A stretch of DNA of 64,000 bases from Neisseria arctica (GTDB lineage: Bacteria; Pseudomonadota; Gammaproteobacteria; Burkholderiales; Neisseriaceae): NCBI RefSeq assembly GCF_022870905.1, contig NZ_CP091510.1, forward strand, positions 992,001 through 1,056,000, read 5' to 3'. The notes beneath the pieces are model-generated. The model did not search any database. It was given only the letters and a program-made list of their open reading frames with translations, and had not been told where the DNA came from. Both the position numbers and the translations under genes were made by a program. This document shows positions 15,555-23,030 of this stretch, in pieces (positions within the stretch are counted from its first letter, which is position 1; each line of letters opens with the position of its first letter).

Positions 15555-16835
15555 TTAATGATCCAGTTTTTTACCTGCCGCTTCACTTACCGCAGCAATG
15601 GCCAACAACGATACCACGCCGGTAAAGATGATATAACAGGCAATCGGCACGTAAGAATGGTCAAACTCTTTAAGCAAGAATGTTGCAACCAACGGTGCTG
15701 TACCACCTGCCAAGGCCGCACCGATTTGATAACCCAGCGTAATACCGGTATATCGTACATTGCTTTTGAAAATTTCAGAAAACATCGTACCCAATACTGC
15801 GGTAGTAGGGGCCCAGATAATGCCCAATCCGATCACAGTTGCCAATACCAGCATGAAAAACGATTGGCTTTGCAGCAACCAAAAATAAGGGAAGGCGTAC
15901 AACATCATCAGCAGAACACCACCGATATACACGGTTTTACGGCCGATTTTATCGGAAAGCGCACCCATCATCGGAATCAGGATAGTCGTGATGATGGTGG
16001 CAATGGTAACAGCATTAAGCACCTGAGTACGGCTGAAGTCCAGCTCTGTTGTCGCATAGTAAACAATGAAGGTAGACATGATATAAAAGGGAGCGGTTTC
16101 AACGAATTTCGCACCCACGGCAATCAATACTTCACGTTTGTGATGTTTGAGTGTTTCAAACAAAGGCACGGCTACGACATTGCCACTCTCTTGGTTTTTC
16201 TTGAAGGAAGGCGTTTCATCAATGCCTTTGCGAATCAACAGGCCGACAAATACCAATACTGAGCTCAACACAAACGGCACGCGCCAGCCCCATGACAAAA
16301 ATGCTTCGTCGGGCAGCATACTCATCACGGTAAGCGCCAAGGTAGCCAACAGCATACCGATGGTAACCCCCATTTGCGGTACGCTGCCGAAAAAGCCACG
16401 TTTATTATCGGGTGCGTATTCGACCGCCAACAACATAGCACCACCCCATTCACCGCCAATGCCCAAGCCTTGCACCAAACGCAGCGTAACCATCAAAATC
16501 GGCGCAGCAATACCGATAGCTTGGTAAGTAGGCAGAAGCCCCATCAGTACAGTCGCACCACCCATTAGAGACAGGGTGAGTACCAGCGTTTTCTTACGGC
16601 CGATTTTATCGCCAATATGACTGAAGATAATGCCGCCGAACGGGCGGATGAAAAACGACAAGGCAAATGAAGCAAATGCCAACATCGTGCCGACAGCAGG
16701 GTCTTCGGCAGGGAAAAACAATTGGTTGAATACCAATGCCGCTACCGTGCCATAAAGGAAATAGTCGAACCATTCGATTGAGCTGCCGACCAAGCTGGCG
16801 AGCAATACCCGGTTGGATACTTTTTTACTGTGCAT
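15555..16835 (-). CDS. MHS-family MFS transporter (metabolite:H+ symporter)
   Basis: The 426-residue protein has 12 predicted transmembrane segments and the signature of the metabolite:H+ symporter family: an N-terminal SSIEWFDYFLYG, the motif GDKIGRKKTL after TM2 and a second related loop DKIGRKTVY in the middle. Relatives carry proline/betaine (ProP), shikimate, citrate or ketoglutarate into the cytoplasm. Next to putA and a cupin regulator, an amino-acid-derived substrate such as proline is likely, but the substrate is not shown by sequence. The ATG is preceded by GAGGAGAAGC. The gene is complete. Confidence 0.85.
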   Translation of the reverse strand: MHSKKVSNRVLLASLVGSSIEWFDYFLYGTVAALVFNQLFFPAEDPAVGTMLAFASFALSFFIRPFGGIIFSHIGDKIGRKKTLVLTLSLMGGATVLMGLLPTYQAIGIAAPILMVTLRLVQGLGIGGEWGGAMLLAVEYAPDNKRGFFGSVPQMGVTIGMLLATLALTVMSMLPDEAFLSWGWRVPFVLSSVLVFVGLLIRKGIDETPSFKKNQESGNVVAVPLFETLKHHKREVLIAVGAKFVETAPFYIMSTFIVYYATTELDFSRTQVLNAVTIATIITTILIPMMGALSDKIGRKTVYIGGVLLMMLYAFPYFWLLQSQSFFMLVLATVIGLGIIWAPTTAVLGTMFSEIFKSNVRYTGITLGYQIGAALAGGTAPLVATFLLKEFDHSYVPIACYIIFTGVVSLLAIAAVSEAAGKKLDH

Positions 16836-16883
16836 AGCTTCTCCTCTGATGCATGTTTTAAAAAATGTAAATTTATTTTATAC

Positions 16884-17141
16884 GCTATTTAATTTTCTTA
16901 AAAGAAAATTTTATCGAAAAATATAAATCACATACTGATTTTTCAGACGGCCTTCAATTTAACTGCAAGACAAGCGGCGAAAGGCGTACAATGAACACAT
17001 ATTATTGATTTCGAACAGCTATGAATGCCCGTTTGCCTTCGAAGTGGCTGCCTTTGCTGCTGGCGGTTGCGATTTTTATGCAGTTGCTGGATGCCACGAT
17101 TTTAAACACGGCCTTGCCAAAGATGGCGGTTGATCTGAATG
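16884..17141 (+). repeat. 258-bp direct repeat, left copy
   Basis: This block matches 22773-23030 base for base with only three differences that I found by eye. It includes an intergenic stretch with a DUS (TTCAGACGGCCT, 16942-16953) and the first 40 codons of the MFS exporter gene. Similarity stops abruptly at both ends. The two copies bound the lipase/lipoprotein island. Confidence 0.92.
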
Positions 17142-17188
17142 TGCCGTATTTTATTTGGCATATTCTTTATGCTGGTTTAGGATTTTGA
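17021..17188 (+). pseudogene. Truncated 5' fragment of the MFS exporter gene
   Basis: The first 40 codons are nearly identical to those of the intact exporter at 22910. After VDLN the sequence departs into unrelated AT-rich DNA and the frame closes at TGA 17186-17188. It lies in the left direct repeat, so it is the relic of the recombination that placed the island here. A 55-residue product with one membrane helix might be made, but is unlikely to function. Confidence 0.85.
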
Positions 17189-17394
17189 ATTGATTTGGAA
17201 TTTTGAATTAGAGAGAAGCGCTGATGTTTAAGCTGATGTTTAATATGTTGGCTGATTTAATTTATTCAAATCACAACTTGAAGATAGGGGAAAGAGAAAG
17301 CTTTCCCCTGCTGATTTTATATAAGCAGATCAAATAAAATTATAGTTTATTAAAAGGTGAAAGAAATCTATGCTTTTTATGATTAAGCTACTTT
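17189..17394. other. AT-rich stretch at left end of island
   Basis: No gene is seen. It contains short imperfect direct repeats of TTGAATT-like words (about 17183-17210) and marks novel DNA beginning at 17142. Confidence 0.4.
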
Positions 17395-17913
17395 TCAAGG
17401 CGCGCGCTTTTTGACAATCAAGTAGTTTCCGTATTTGCTTTTATCTGTTTTGACACACAAATATTCCCCGCAACGGGTTATATCGGATTCGTTAATCAAT
17501 TTTACCATCTCAGCTTCGGGTTTGAGATCCTGAATAATTGATTTATAGTATAACGATAAAGCAATGCCGCATACCAGCAGCAATCCCAAACTGCTTGCCG
17601 TAATGATCCAACTTAATTGGGCCAACCGGCGGTTTTTTGCGGAAGTGGCCTCCAGATAAGTGTTGAATTCCTTTGTATGATGAATAATACTGTCGCGTGC
17701 ATTGTTGAGGGTCTGCTCATAATCACTGATACTTCGTTCCAAACTATTTTTTACATCGGTTCGAACCGATTGAACTATCTCGCTTCGTGCCTGTTCTAAA
17801 TGATGCGAGATTTTGTCATTTGTCTGGTTGCCTATAGTTTGGCATTGATCTTGAAAAAGCCGCATCAGCTCAGCAGTTTCATTAATCAGCTGACTTAATC
17901 TGTTTTCGTTCAT
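17395..17913 (-). CDS. Coiled-coil membrane protein of unknown function, end of island operon
   Basis: The 172-residue protein has a long helical, probably coiled-coil N-terminal part (about 1-95, rich in Gln, Glu, Asn and Ser), one transmembrane helix (about 102-124, IITASSLGLLLVCGIALSL) and a short C-terminal domain with two Cys in CGEYLC. The start follows GATGGGAAA. It is the last gene of the leftward island operon, 18 bases after the Gln-rich segment of the disrupted effector. It could be a further immunity or accessory protein, or a remnant of a mobilisation module, since accessory membrane proteins of plasmid relaxosomes have similar layout. No assignment can be made from sequence. Confidence 0.6.
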   Translation of the reverse strand: MNENRLSQLINETAELMRLFQDQCQTIGNQTNDKISHHLEQARSEIVQSVRTDVKNSLERSISDYEQTLNNARDSIIHHTKEFNTYLEATSAKNRRLAQLSWIITASSLGLLLVCGIALSLYYKSIIQDLKPEAEMVKLINESDITRCGEYLCVKTDKSKYGNYLIVKKRAP

Positions 17914-17931
17914 TTTCCCATCTTTTAAAAA

Positions 17932-18339
17932 TTATCTTGAAATTGACATGCCATGGTTCATTTCTTGCCGCTGTGCATCTTGCTGGAGCTGAATTTGCTG
18001 TTTGTATTTGATGGCTTCGTCGGCTCTCTGCATCATCTCTTTTCCTGCTTGATTATCCCCGAGGGTATTAATAGTTTGGGTGAAAGTGATGCTGTCGGAA
18101 GCTGCGGCAGATTTCAGCATATTGATTTTATCGGATAAAGACGGCTTCTCCTGTGCAGGTGCGTTGTCGGCAGATGCAGCAGGTGCTTTCACAAGAGAAT
18201 CTTTACGCTCTTGCTCAGCGGATTGGCGAAGGCTTTGTTCGGTAGATTGGTAATAAAACCCATCTGCTTTAGCGCGCGCGCCTGCTTCAACATCTCCGGC
18301 AATAACTTCTACTGCTTTACGGGAGGCATTACTAAGCAC
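17932..18339 (-). CDS. Gln-rich C-terminal portion of the broken effector
   Basis: A 135-residue frame from a weak GTG at 18339 to 17932. An in-frame TAG lies immediately upstream and no ribosome-binding site is visible, so I read it as the tail of the lipase rather than its own gene. It is hydrophilic and ends in a Gln-rich helix (KYKQQIQLQQDAQRQEM). Effectors of bacterial-killing type IV secretion systems (X-T4SS) end in Gln-rich tails, so this may be a secretion signal, but the other motifs of that domain are not evident. Confidence 0.45.
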   Translation of the reverse strand: MLSNASRKAVEVIAGDVEAGARAKADGFYYQSTEQSLRQSAEQERKDSLVKAPAASADNAPAQEKPSLSDKINMLKSAAASDSITFTQTINTLGDNQAGKEMMQRADEAIKYKQQIQLQQDAQRQEMNHGMSISR

Positions 18340-18979
18340 CTATGTAATGTGAACCGTAAGTAATATAAACACGGTTATCATGGATATCCCGGTCAAATTT
18401 ATTGACCATTGCACGGTATTCTTCATTCCGTTGCAGATATTCTTGCGGACGGGTTAGCACGCCTATACCGGGTTCGGTAAAATTGGCAATACCGTGTTTA
18501 CCCAAGGCTGTACCCAACACCGGTACCGGACTTCTAGAGTCAAACGGGTCCAATCTTGACATGGAAAGAGGCAGTGTAAAAGGCAGCCGCCGGTCATGGT
18601 TGGCATAGCCGCCTTTATGTTCCAATGCTTCGATTTCTTCAGCAGTAGCATATTTTTTTACCGCACCGTAATGCGGAGAGGCGGCGCACACCACATCAGT
18701 GGCCATACAGAGGTTGGTAATGCCACGTGCTTCTGTGTCGGCGGGAATGCGGTAGCCCAAACCGGCCGAGCCGTAGCCGTTGTAGGTATAGGCATGGTCG
18801 ATGGCATCGCCGAAATAGTGCTTCAGGTATTGAACTTCAGCGCCGCCAAGGGAGTGGCCTGCCAAGTAGACGTTAGGGGAAATACCGCTGATATTACTTT
18901 CTGTTTTAGCATATTCAAATAGACGATAGCCAAATTCGCGTGCCTCGTCGAATTGAGGGTTGGTACGGGTCAACACCAT
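18332..18979 (-). CDS. Lipase-domain portion of the broken effector (longest ATG frame)
   Basis: If translated separately, this 215-residue piece covers most of the alpha/beta-hydrolase core: NVYLAGHSLGGAEVQYL with the nucleophile Ser at about residue 43, then helices and the terminal His region. It lacks the N-terminal strands encoded upstream in the same frame (19132 to 18980), which have no usable ATG start. It is therefore unlikely to fold properly alone. Lipases with this elbow are known as type VI and type IV secretion toxins (Tle families and others). The flanking lipoproteins fit that role better than a housekeeping lipase. Confidence 0.6.
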   Translation of the reverse strand: MVLTRTNPQFDEAREFGYRLFEYAKTESNISGISPNVYLAGHSLGGAEVQYLKHYFGDAIDHAYTYNGYGSAGLGYRIPADTEARGITNLCMATDVVCAASPHYGAVKKYATAEEIEALEHKGGYANHDRRLPFTLPLSMSRLDPFDSRSPVPVLGTALGKHGIANFTEPGIGVLTRPQEYLQRNEEYRAMVNKFDRDIHDNRVYITYGSHYIGA

Positions 18980-19295
18980 CGCACCGTCTGTCCACAGTCC
19001 ATCAACCAGCAGCCCTTCCGTTCCGCGGATGGTACCGTGAAATGCTTTGGTAGTTTGGCTTTGGTAAATCGAACCATTGAAGCCGTCGCCTCTGATAGAG
19101 CTGTGTTCATTAGGGAAATCTTCAATAACGTCTAAACTCTTCTACTTCCCCGTCGGGATAAATAACCCTGACAATCTGCTTCCCATCTTTCACATTGATA
19201 CGGTGTTTATGATCGGAATAGCTGTCCTCGGCTAAAATGGCATTTAAGTATTCGGCTTTATTAAATGTTTGCTCAGTCATTATTTTTTCCTGACT

Positions 19296-19955
19296 TCATT
19301 TTTTCCTGACTTCATAGCGGATAATAGCTAATTGTTTTTTTTGTTCTTCCCCAAATTTTTCTTTGGAAGAAAGTTGTACTGTAAACTTCTTAATACTGTT
19401 ACTGTTGCCTCTTGGTTGGTTGAATCTCCAAAGCGTGTAATAACCATCTTGGCGATATAGATTGTCTGAAACCTTATCCCTGTCTGTTACACGTCCGGAA
19501 TAGCGAACCATACTGATGTTCGGATTCGGTTCAAAATCCATACCCAATAATCCCCACTGCCAATGACAGGGTTTTTCTTGGTTTAAATAATCTTCATCCA
19601 GTAAGGCATCGAAATATACCGTGCCTTTGTAGACGTTTGAATTGACTTTTTCAAACGGAACAGAAATCGTTGCTTGAAAATTAGCCCGTGCTCCCATTAG
19701 TTTATTGGTGTCATATCGGCAGTTAGGAATGAAATAATGTGCATAGGCGGAAACTGCTTCGAGATTGTCGGGCGCGTCTTTCAGCGTAACGGTAAATTCA
19801 TAAGCCTCTTTAGGATTGGGGTTTTTTTTAACCTGAAATTTTTCCTGATTGACGGTTTGCTGGATATCGTTCATCGGTTTTCCTGTAACGTTGGTACAGC
19901 CTGCTAAAGCGAGCAGCAGCACTGCGGGGTGGATAAGGGAGAAACGGGGCAACAT
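19296..19955 (-). CDS. Lipoprotein, candidate immunity protein, tandem copy 1
   Basis: A 219-residue lipoprotein with signal peptide MLPRFSLIHP and lipobox LALAGC (Cys20). The mature domain is beta-rich with two conserved Cys (NCRYD, PCHWQW) that may form a disulfide. It is the copy nearest the lipase gene, whose start is 15 bases downstream, so the two are probably cotranscribed. Periplasmic or outer-membrane lipoproteins that neutralise lipase toxins are known partners of antibacterial effectors. Immunity here is inferred from the pairing. Its C-terminal 50 residues are of type A (QPRGNSNSIKKFTVQLSSKE), shared with copy 2. Confidence 0.7.
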   Translation of the reverse strand: MLPRFSLIHPAVLLLALAGCTNVTGKPMNDIQQTVNQEKFQVKKNPNPKEAYEFTVTLKDAPDNLEAVSAYAHYFIPNCRYDTNKLMGARANFQATISVPFEKVNSNVYKGTVYFDALLDEDYLNQEKPCHWQWGLLGMDFEPNPNISMVRYSGRVTDRDKVSDNLYRQDGYYTLWRFNQPRGNSNSIKKFTVQLSSKEKFGEEQKKQLAIIRYEVRKK

Positions 19956-19993
19956 GGCATGCTCCTTGTTTTAAATCGGTTGGCAAGATTGTT

Positions 19994-20005
19994 TTCAGAC
20001 GGCCT
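19994..20005 (-). repeat. DUS in lipoprotein repeat unit 1
   Basis: AGGCCGTCTGAA on the minus strand, in the spacer upstream of copy 1. The same site recurs at 20797-20808, 21597-21608 and 22397-22408, once per tandem unit. Confidence 0.85.
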
Positions 20006-20098
20006 ATTGTAAATAATGTTGTTTGTGAATTGTATGGTTTATTAACGTTAGGAAGAATGTTATTGGGATATTCGGTTTTGTTAAAGGATTGTTGGCTA

Positions 20099-20758
20099 TT
20101 ATTTTTTCCTTACTTCATAGCGGATAACAGCTAATTGTTTTTTTTGTTCTTCCCCAAATTCTTCTTTGGAAGAAAGTTGTACTGTAAACTTCTTAATACT
20201 GTTACTGTTGCTTCTTGGTTGGTTGAATCTCCAAAGCGTGTAATAACCATCTTGGCGATATAGATTGTCTGAAACCTTATCACTGCTTGTTACACGCCCG
20301 GAATAGCGAACCATACTGATATTCGGATTCGGTTCAAAATCCATTCCGAATAAGCGCCACTGCCAATGGCAGGGTTTTCCTTGGTTTAAATAATCTTCAT
20401 CCAGTAAGGCATCGAAATATACCGTGCCTTTGTAGACGTTTGAATTGATTTTTTCAAACGGAACAGAAATCGTTGCTTGAAAATTAGCCCGTGCTCCCAT
20501 CAGTTTATTGGTGTCATATCGGCAGTCGGGAATAATGTAATGTGCATAGGCGGAAACTGCTTCGAGATTATCGGGAGCATCTTTCAGGGTAACGGTAAAT
20601 TCATAAGCCTCTTTGGGATTGGGATTTTTCTTGACCTGAAATTTTTCCTGATTGACGGTTTGCTGGATATTGTTGACCGGTTTTTCCGTAATATTGGCGC
20701 AGCCTGCCAGAGCGAGTAGCAGCATTGCAGGGTGGATAAGGGAGAAGCGGGGCAGCAT
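20099..20758 (-). CDS. Lipoprotein, candidate immunity protein, tandem copy 2
   Basis: 219 residues, with lipobox LALAGC (Cys20). It differs from copy 1 at scattered positions (for example NITEKPVNN against NVTGKPMND after the lipobox, and RLFGMD against GLLGMD in the core), and it shares the type A C-terminal segment with copy 1. The conserved Cys pair is kept. The start is preceded by AAGGAGCATACT, so it is well translated. Mixed positions link its N-terminal half to copy 4 and its C-terminal half to copy 1, which points to recombination between units. Confidence 0.7.
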   Translation of the reverse strand: MLPRFSLIHPAMLLLALAGCANITEKPVNNIQQTVNQEKFQVKKNPNPKEAYEFTVTLKDAPDNLEAVSAYAHYIIPDCRYDTNKLMGARANFQATISVPFEKINSNVYKGTVYFDALLDEDYLNQGKPCHWQWRLFGMDFEPNPNISMVRYSGRVTSSDKVSDNLYRQDGYYTLWRFNQPRSNSNSIKKFTVQLSSKEEFGEEQKKQLAVIRYEVRKK

Positions 20759-20901
20759 AGTATGCTCCTTGTTTTAAATCGGTTGACAAGATTGTTTTCA
20801 GACGGCCTATTGTAAATAATGTTGTTTGTGAATTGTATGGTTTATTAACGTTAGGAAGAATGTTATTGGGATATTCGGTTTTGTTAAAGGATTGCAGGCT
20901 A

Positions 20902-21558
20902 TTATTTTTTCCTGACTTCATAGCTGATGGTTGCTAAATGCTGTTGCTGCTCTTTGCCGAACTGCTCTTTGGGAGATACATGTAAAGTAAATTTTTTATC
21001 CATAGGTTTTCCTACGAGTTGGTTATATTTCCAAAGTGTAATATAACCTTCTTGGCGGTATAGGCCGTTTGAAACCTTATCACTGTCTGTTACACGTCCG
21101 GAATAGCGAACCATACTGATGTTCGGATTCGGTTCAAAATCCATACCCAATAATCCCCACTGCCAATGACAGGGTTTTCCTTGGTTTAAATAATCTTCAT
21201 CCAGTAGGGCATCGAAATATACCGTGCCTTTGTAGACGTTTGAGCTGACTTTCTCAAACGGAACTGAAATCGTTGCTTGAAAATTAGCCCGTGCCCCCAT
21301 TAGTTTATTGGTGTTATATCGGCAGTCGGGAATAATGTAATGTGCATAGGCGGAAACTGCTTCGAGATTATCGGGAGCATCTTTCAGGGTAACGGTAAAT
21401 TCATAAGCCTCTTTGGGATTAGGGTTTTTCTTGACTTGAAATTTTTCCTGATTGACGGTTTGCAGGATATCGTTGGTCGGTTTTCCTGTAACGTTGGTAC
21501 AGCCTGCCAGAGCGAGCAGCAGCACTGCGGGGTGGATAAGGGAGAAACGGGGCAACAT
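20902..21558 (-). CDS. Lipoprotein, candidate immunity protein, tandem copy 3
   Basis: 218 residues, with lipobox LALAGC. Just after the lipobox it resembles copy 1 (NVTGKP), but its C-terminal 50 residues are type B (QLVGKPMDKKFTLHVSPKE), sharing only a loose pattern with type A before converging again on YEVRKK. If these proteins bind a toxin, the variable segment is where different specificities would lie. The frame is intact and the ribosome-binding site AAGGAGCATGCC is good. Confidence 0.7.
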   Translation of the reverse strand: MLPRFSLIHPAVLLLALAGCTNVTGKPTNDILQTVNQEKFQVKKNPNPKEAYEFTVTLKDAPDNLEAVSAYAHYIIPDCRYNTNKLMGARANFQATISVPFEKVSSNVYKGTVYFDALLDEDYLNQGKPCHWQWGLLGMDFEPNPNISMVRYSGRVTDSDKVSNGLYRQEGYITLWKYNQLVGKPMDKKFTLHVSPKEQFGKEQQQHLATISYEVRKK

Positions 21559-21701
21559 GGCATGCTCCTTGTTTTAAATCGGTTGGCAAGATTGTTTTCA
21601 GACGGCCTATTGTAAATAATGTTGTTTGTGAATTGTATGGTTTATTAACGTTAGGAAGAATGTTATTGGAATATTCGGTTTTGTTAAAGGATTGCTGGCT
21701 A

Positions 21702-22358
21702 TTATTTTTTCCTTACTTCATAGCTGATGGTTGCTAAATGCTGTTGCTGCTCTTTGCCGAACTGCTCTTTGGGAGATACATGTAAAGTAAATTTTTTATC
21801 CATAGGTTTTCCTACGAGTTGGTTATATTTCCAAAGTGTAATATAACCTTCTTGGCGGTATAGGCCGTTTGAAACCTTATCACTGCTTGTTACACGCCCG
21901 GAATAGCGAACCATACTGATGTTCGGATTCGGTTCAAAATTCATTCCTAATAAGCGCCACTGCCAATGGCAGGGTTTTCCTTGGTTTAAATAATCTTCAT
22001 CCAGTAAGGCATCGAAATATACCGTGCCTTTGTAGACGTTTGAGCTGACTTTCTCAAACGGAACTGAAATCGTTGCTTGAAAATTAGCCCGTGCTCCCAT
22101 CAGTTTATTGGTGTCATATCGGCAGTCGGGAATAATGTAATGTGCATAGGCGGAAACTGCTTCGAGATTATCGGGAGCATCTTTCAGGGTAACGGTAAAT
22201 TCATAAGCCTCTTTAGGATTGGGATTTTTCTTGACCTGAAATTTTTCCTGATTGACGGTTTGCTGGATATTGTTGACCGGTTTTTCCGTAATATTGGCGC
22301 AGCCTGCCAGAGCGAGTAGCAGCATTGCAGGGTGGATAAGGGAGAAACGGGGCAGCAT
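21702..22358 (-). CDS. Lipoprotein, candidate immunity protein, tandem copy 4 (promoter-proximal)
   Basis: 218 residues. The lipobox region (NITEKPVNN) is like copy 2 and the C-terminal segment is type B like copy 3, so it joins features of both. It is the first gene of the leftward array, next to the AT-rich region 22409-22772 that must hold the operon promoter. All key features (Cys20, the Cys pair, YEVRKK end) are intact. All four genes lack frameshifts, in contrast to the effector. Confidence 0.7.
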   Translation of the reverse strand: MLPRFSLIHPAMLLLALAGCANITEKPVNNIQQTVNQEKFQVKKNPNPKEAYEFTVTLKDAPDNLEAVSAYAHYIIPDCRYDTNKLMGARANFQATISVPFEKVSSNVYKGTVYFDALLDEDYLNQGKPCHWQWRLLGMNFEPNPNISMVRYSGRVTSSDKVSNGLYRQEGYITLWKYNQLVGKPMDKKFTLHVSPKEQFGKEQQQHLATISYEVRKK

Positions 22359-22408
22359 AGTATGCTCCTTGTTTTAAATCAGTTGGCAAGATTGTTTTCA
22401 GACGGCCT

Positions 22409-22772
22409 ATTGTAAATAATGTTGCTTGTGAATTGTATGCTTTATTAGCGTTAGGAAGAATGTTATTGGGATATTCGGTTTTGCTAAATGATTACTGGTT
22501 ATGACTGCTTTATGATTTTTATAGCGGATAGTTATCTTAGATTTTTTCTGAATTGTCTATATTTTTATGATTCTAATATCGAATATATAAAATTTAGTGA
22601 TATTGTATATTGGATCTGTAGCTAAAAAATTCATGATTAAGGAAATTAATAACATTAGCTATGTTTAATTTTCAATAGTCAATTAAAAAATTGAAAAATG
22701 GTGAATACTTTTTAAAAAGTTAGAAATTAGATTTATTTTCTATTGGAAATTTTTAATCTTTTAAAATTTTCT
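22409..22772. other. AT-rich upstream region of the lipoprotein array
   Basis: This 364-base stretch is very AT-rich and holds no gene that I can support. It probably contains the leftward promoter of the array. Its low GC, in contrast to the core genes around, suggests foreign origin. The right direct repeat follows at 22773. Confidence 0.5.
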
Positions 22773-23030
22773 GCTATTTAATTTTCTTAAAAGAAAATTT
22801 TATCGAAAAATATAAATCACATACTGATTTTTCAGACGGCCTTCAATTTAACTGCAAGACAAGCAGCGAAAGGCGTACAATGAACACATATTATTGATTT
22901 CGAACAGCTATGAATGCCCGTTTGCCTTCGAAGTGGCTGCCTTTGCTGCTGGCGGTTGCGATTTTTATGCAGTTGCTGGATGCCACGATTTTAAACACGG
23001 CCTTGCCTAAAATGGCGGTTGATCTGAATG
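22773..23030 (+). repeat. 258-bp direct repeat, right copy
   Basis: This is the partner of 16884-17141 (offset 5889). It contains a DUS at 22831-22842 and runs into codon 40 of the intact MFS gene. Recombination between the copies would remove the whole island and restore a simple spacer between the permease and exporter genes. Confidence 0.92.

Larger units (their letters stand above)
17932..19280 (-). pseudogene. Lipase-fold effector gene broken by two frameshifts
   Basis: Three leftward frames join into one protein. Frame A (ATG 19280, stop at 19122, MTEQTFNKAE) begins 15 bases after the last lipoprotein. At about 19132 it must shift to frame B, which reads DVIEDFPNEHSSIRG then SIYQSQTTKAFHGTIRGTEG and holds the lipase nucleophile elbow GHSLGG with Ser, candidate Asp (MATDVVC) and His (YGSHYIG). 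Frame B ends at TAG 18334-18332. Deleting one T there continues into frame C (SNASRKAVEVIAGD), a 130-residue Gln/Ala-rich tail ending at 17932. No homopolymer or DUS sits at the breaks, so phase variation is unlikely. It resembles an antibacterial (phospho)lipase toxin. Confidence 0.75.
19296..22500 (-). repeat. Four-unit tandem repeat, about 0.8 kb per unit
   Basis: Gene ends at 19296, 20099, 20902 and 21702 give periods of 803, 803 and 800 bp. Each unit contains one lipoprotein gene and a spacer of about 140 bp with a DUS. Units are near identical over the signal peptide, first 160 codons and spacer, and differ mainly in the last 50 codons, where two sequence types occur (A in copies 1-2, B in copies 3-4). 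This is expansion by unequal recombination followed by divergence or exchange of one segment. Confidence 0.92.

Noticed and set aside
19122..19141. Phase-variable switch in the lipase gene
   Set aside because: There is no homopolymer or short tandem repeat at either frameshift position, so slipped-strand switching is not supported.
19296..22500. Repeats as a CRISPR or satellite array
   Set aside because: The period of 0.8 kb and the intact gene in each unit show a gene duplication array, not short spaced repeats.
16884..23030. Composite transposon flanked by insertion sequences
   Set aside because: The 258-bp repeats have no terminal inverted repeats and encode no transposase. They are copies of host sequence including the exporter start.
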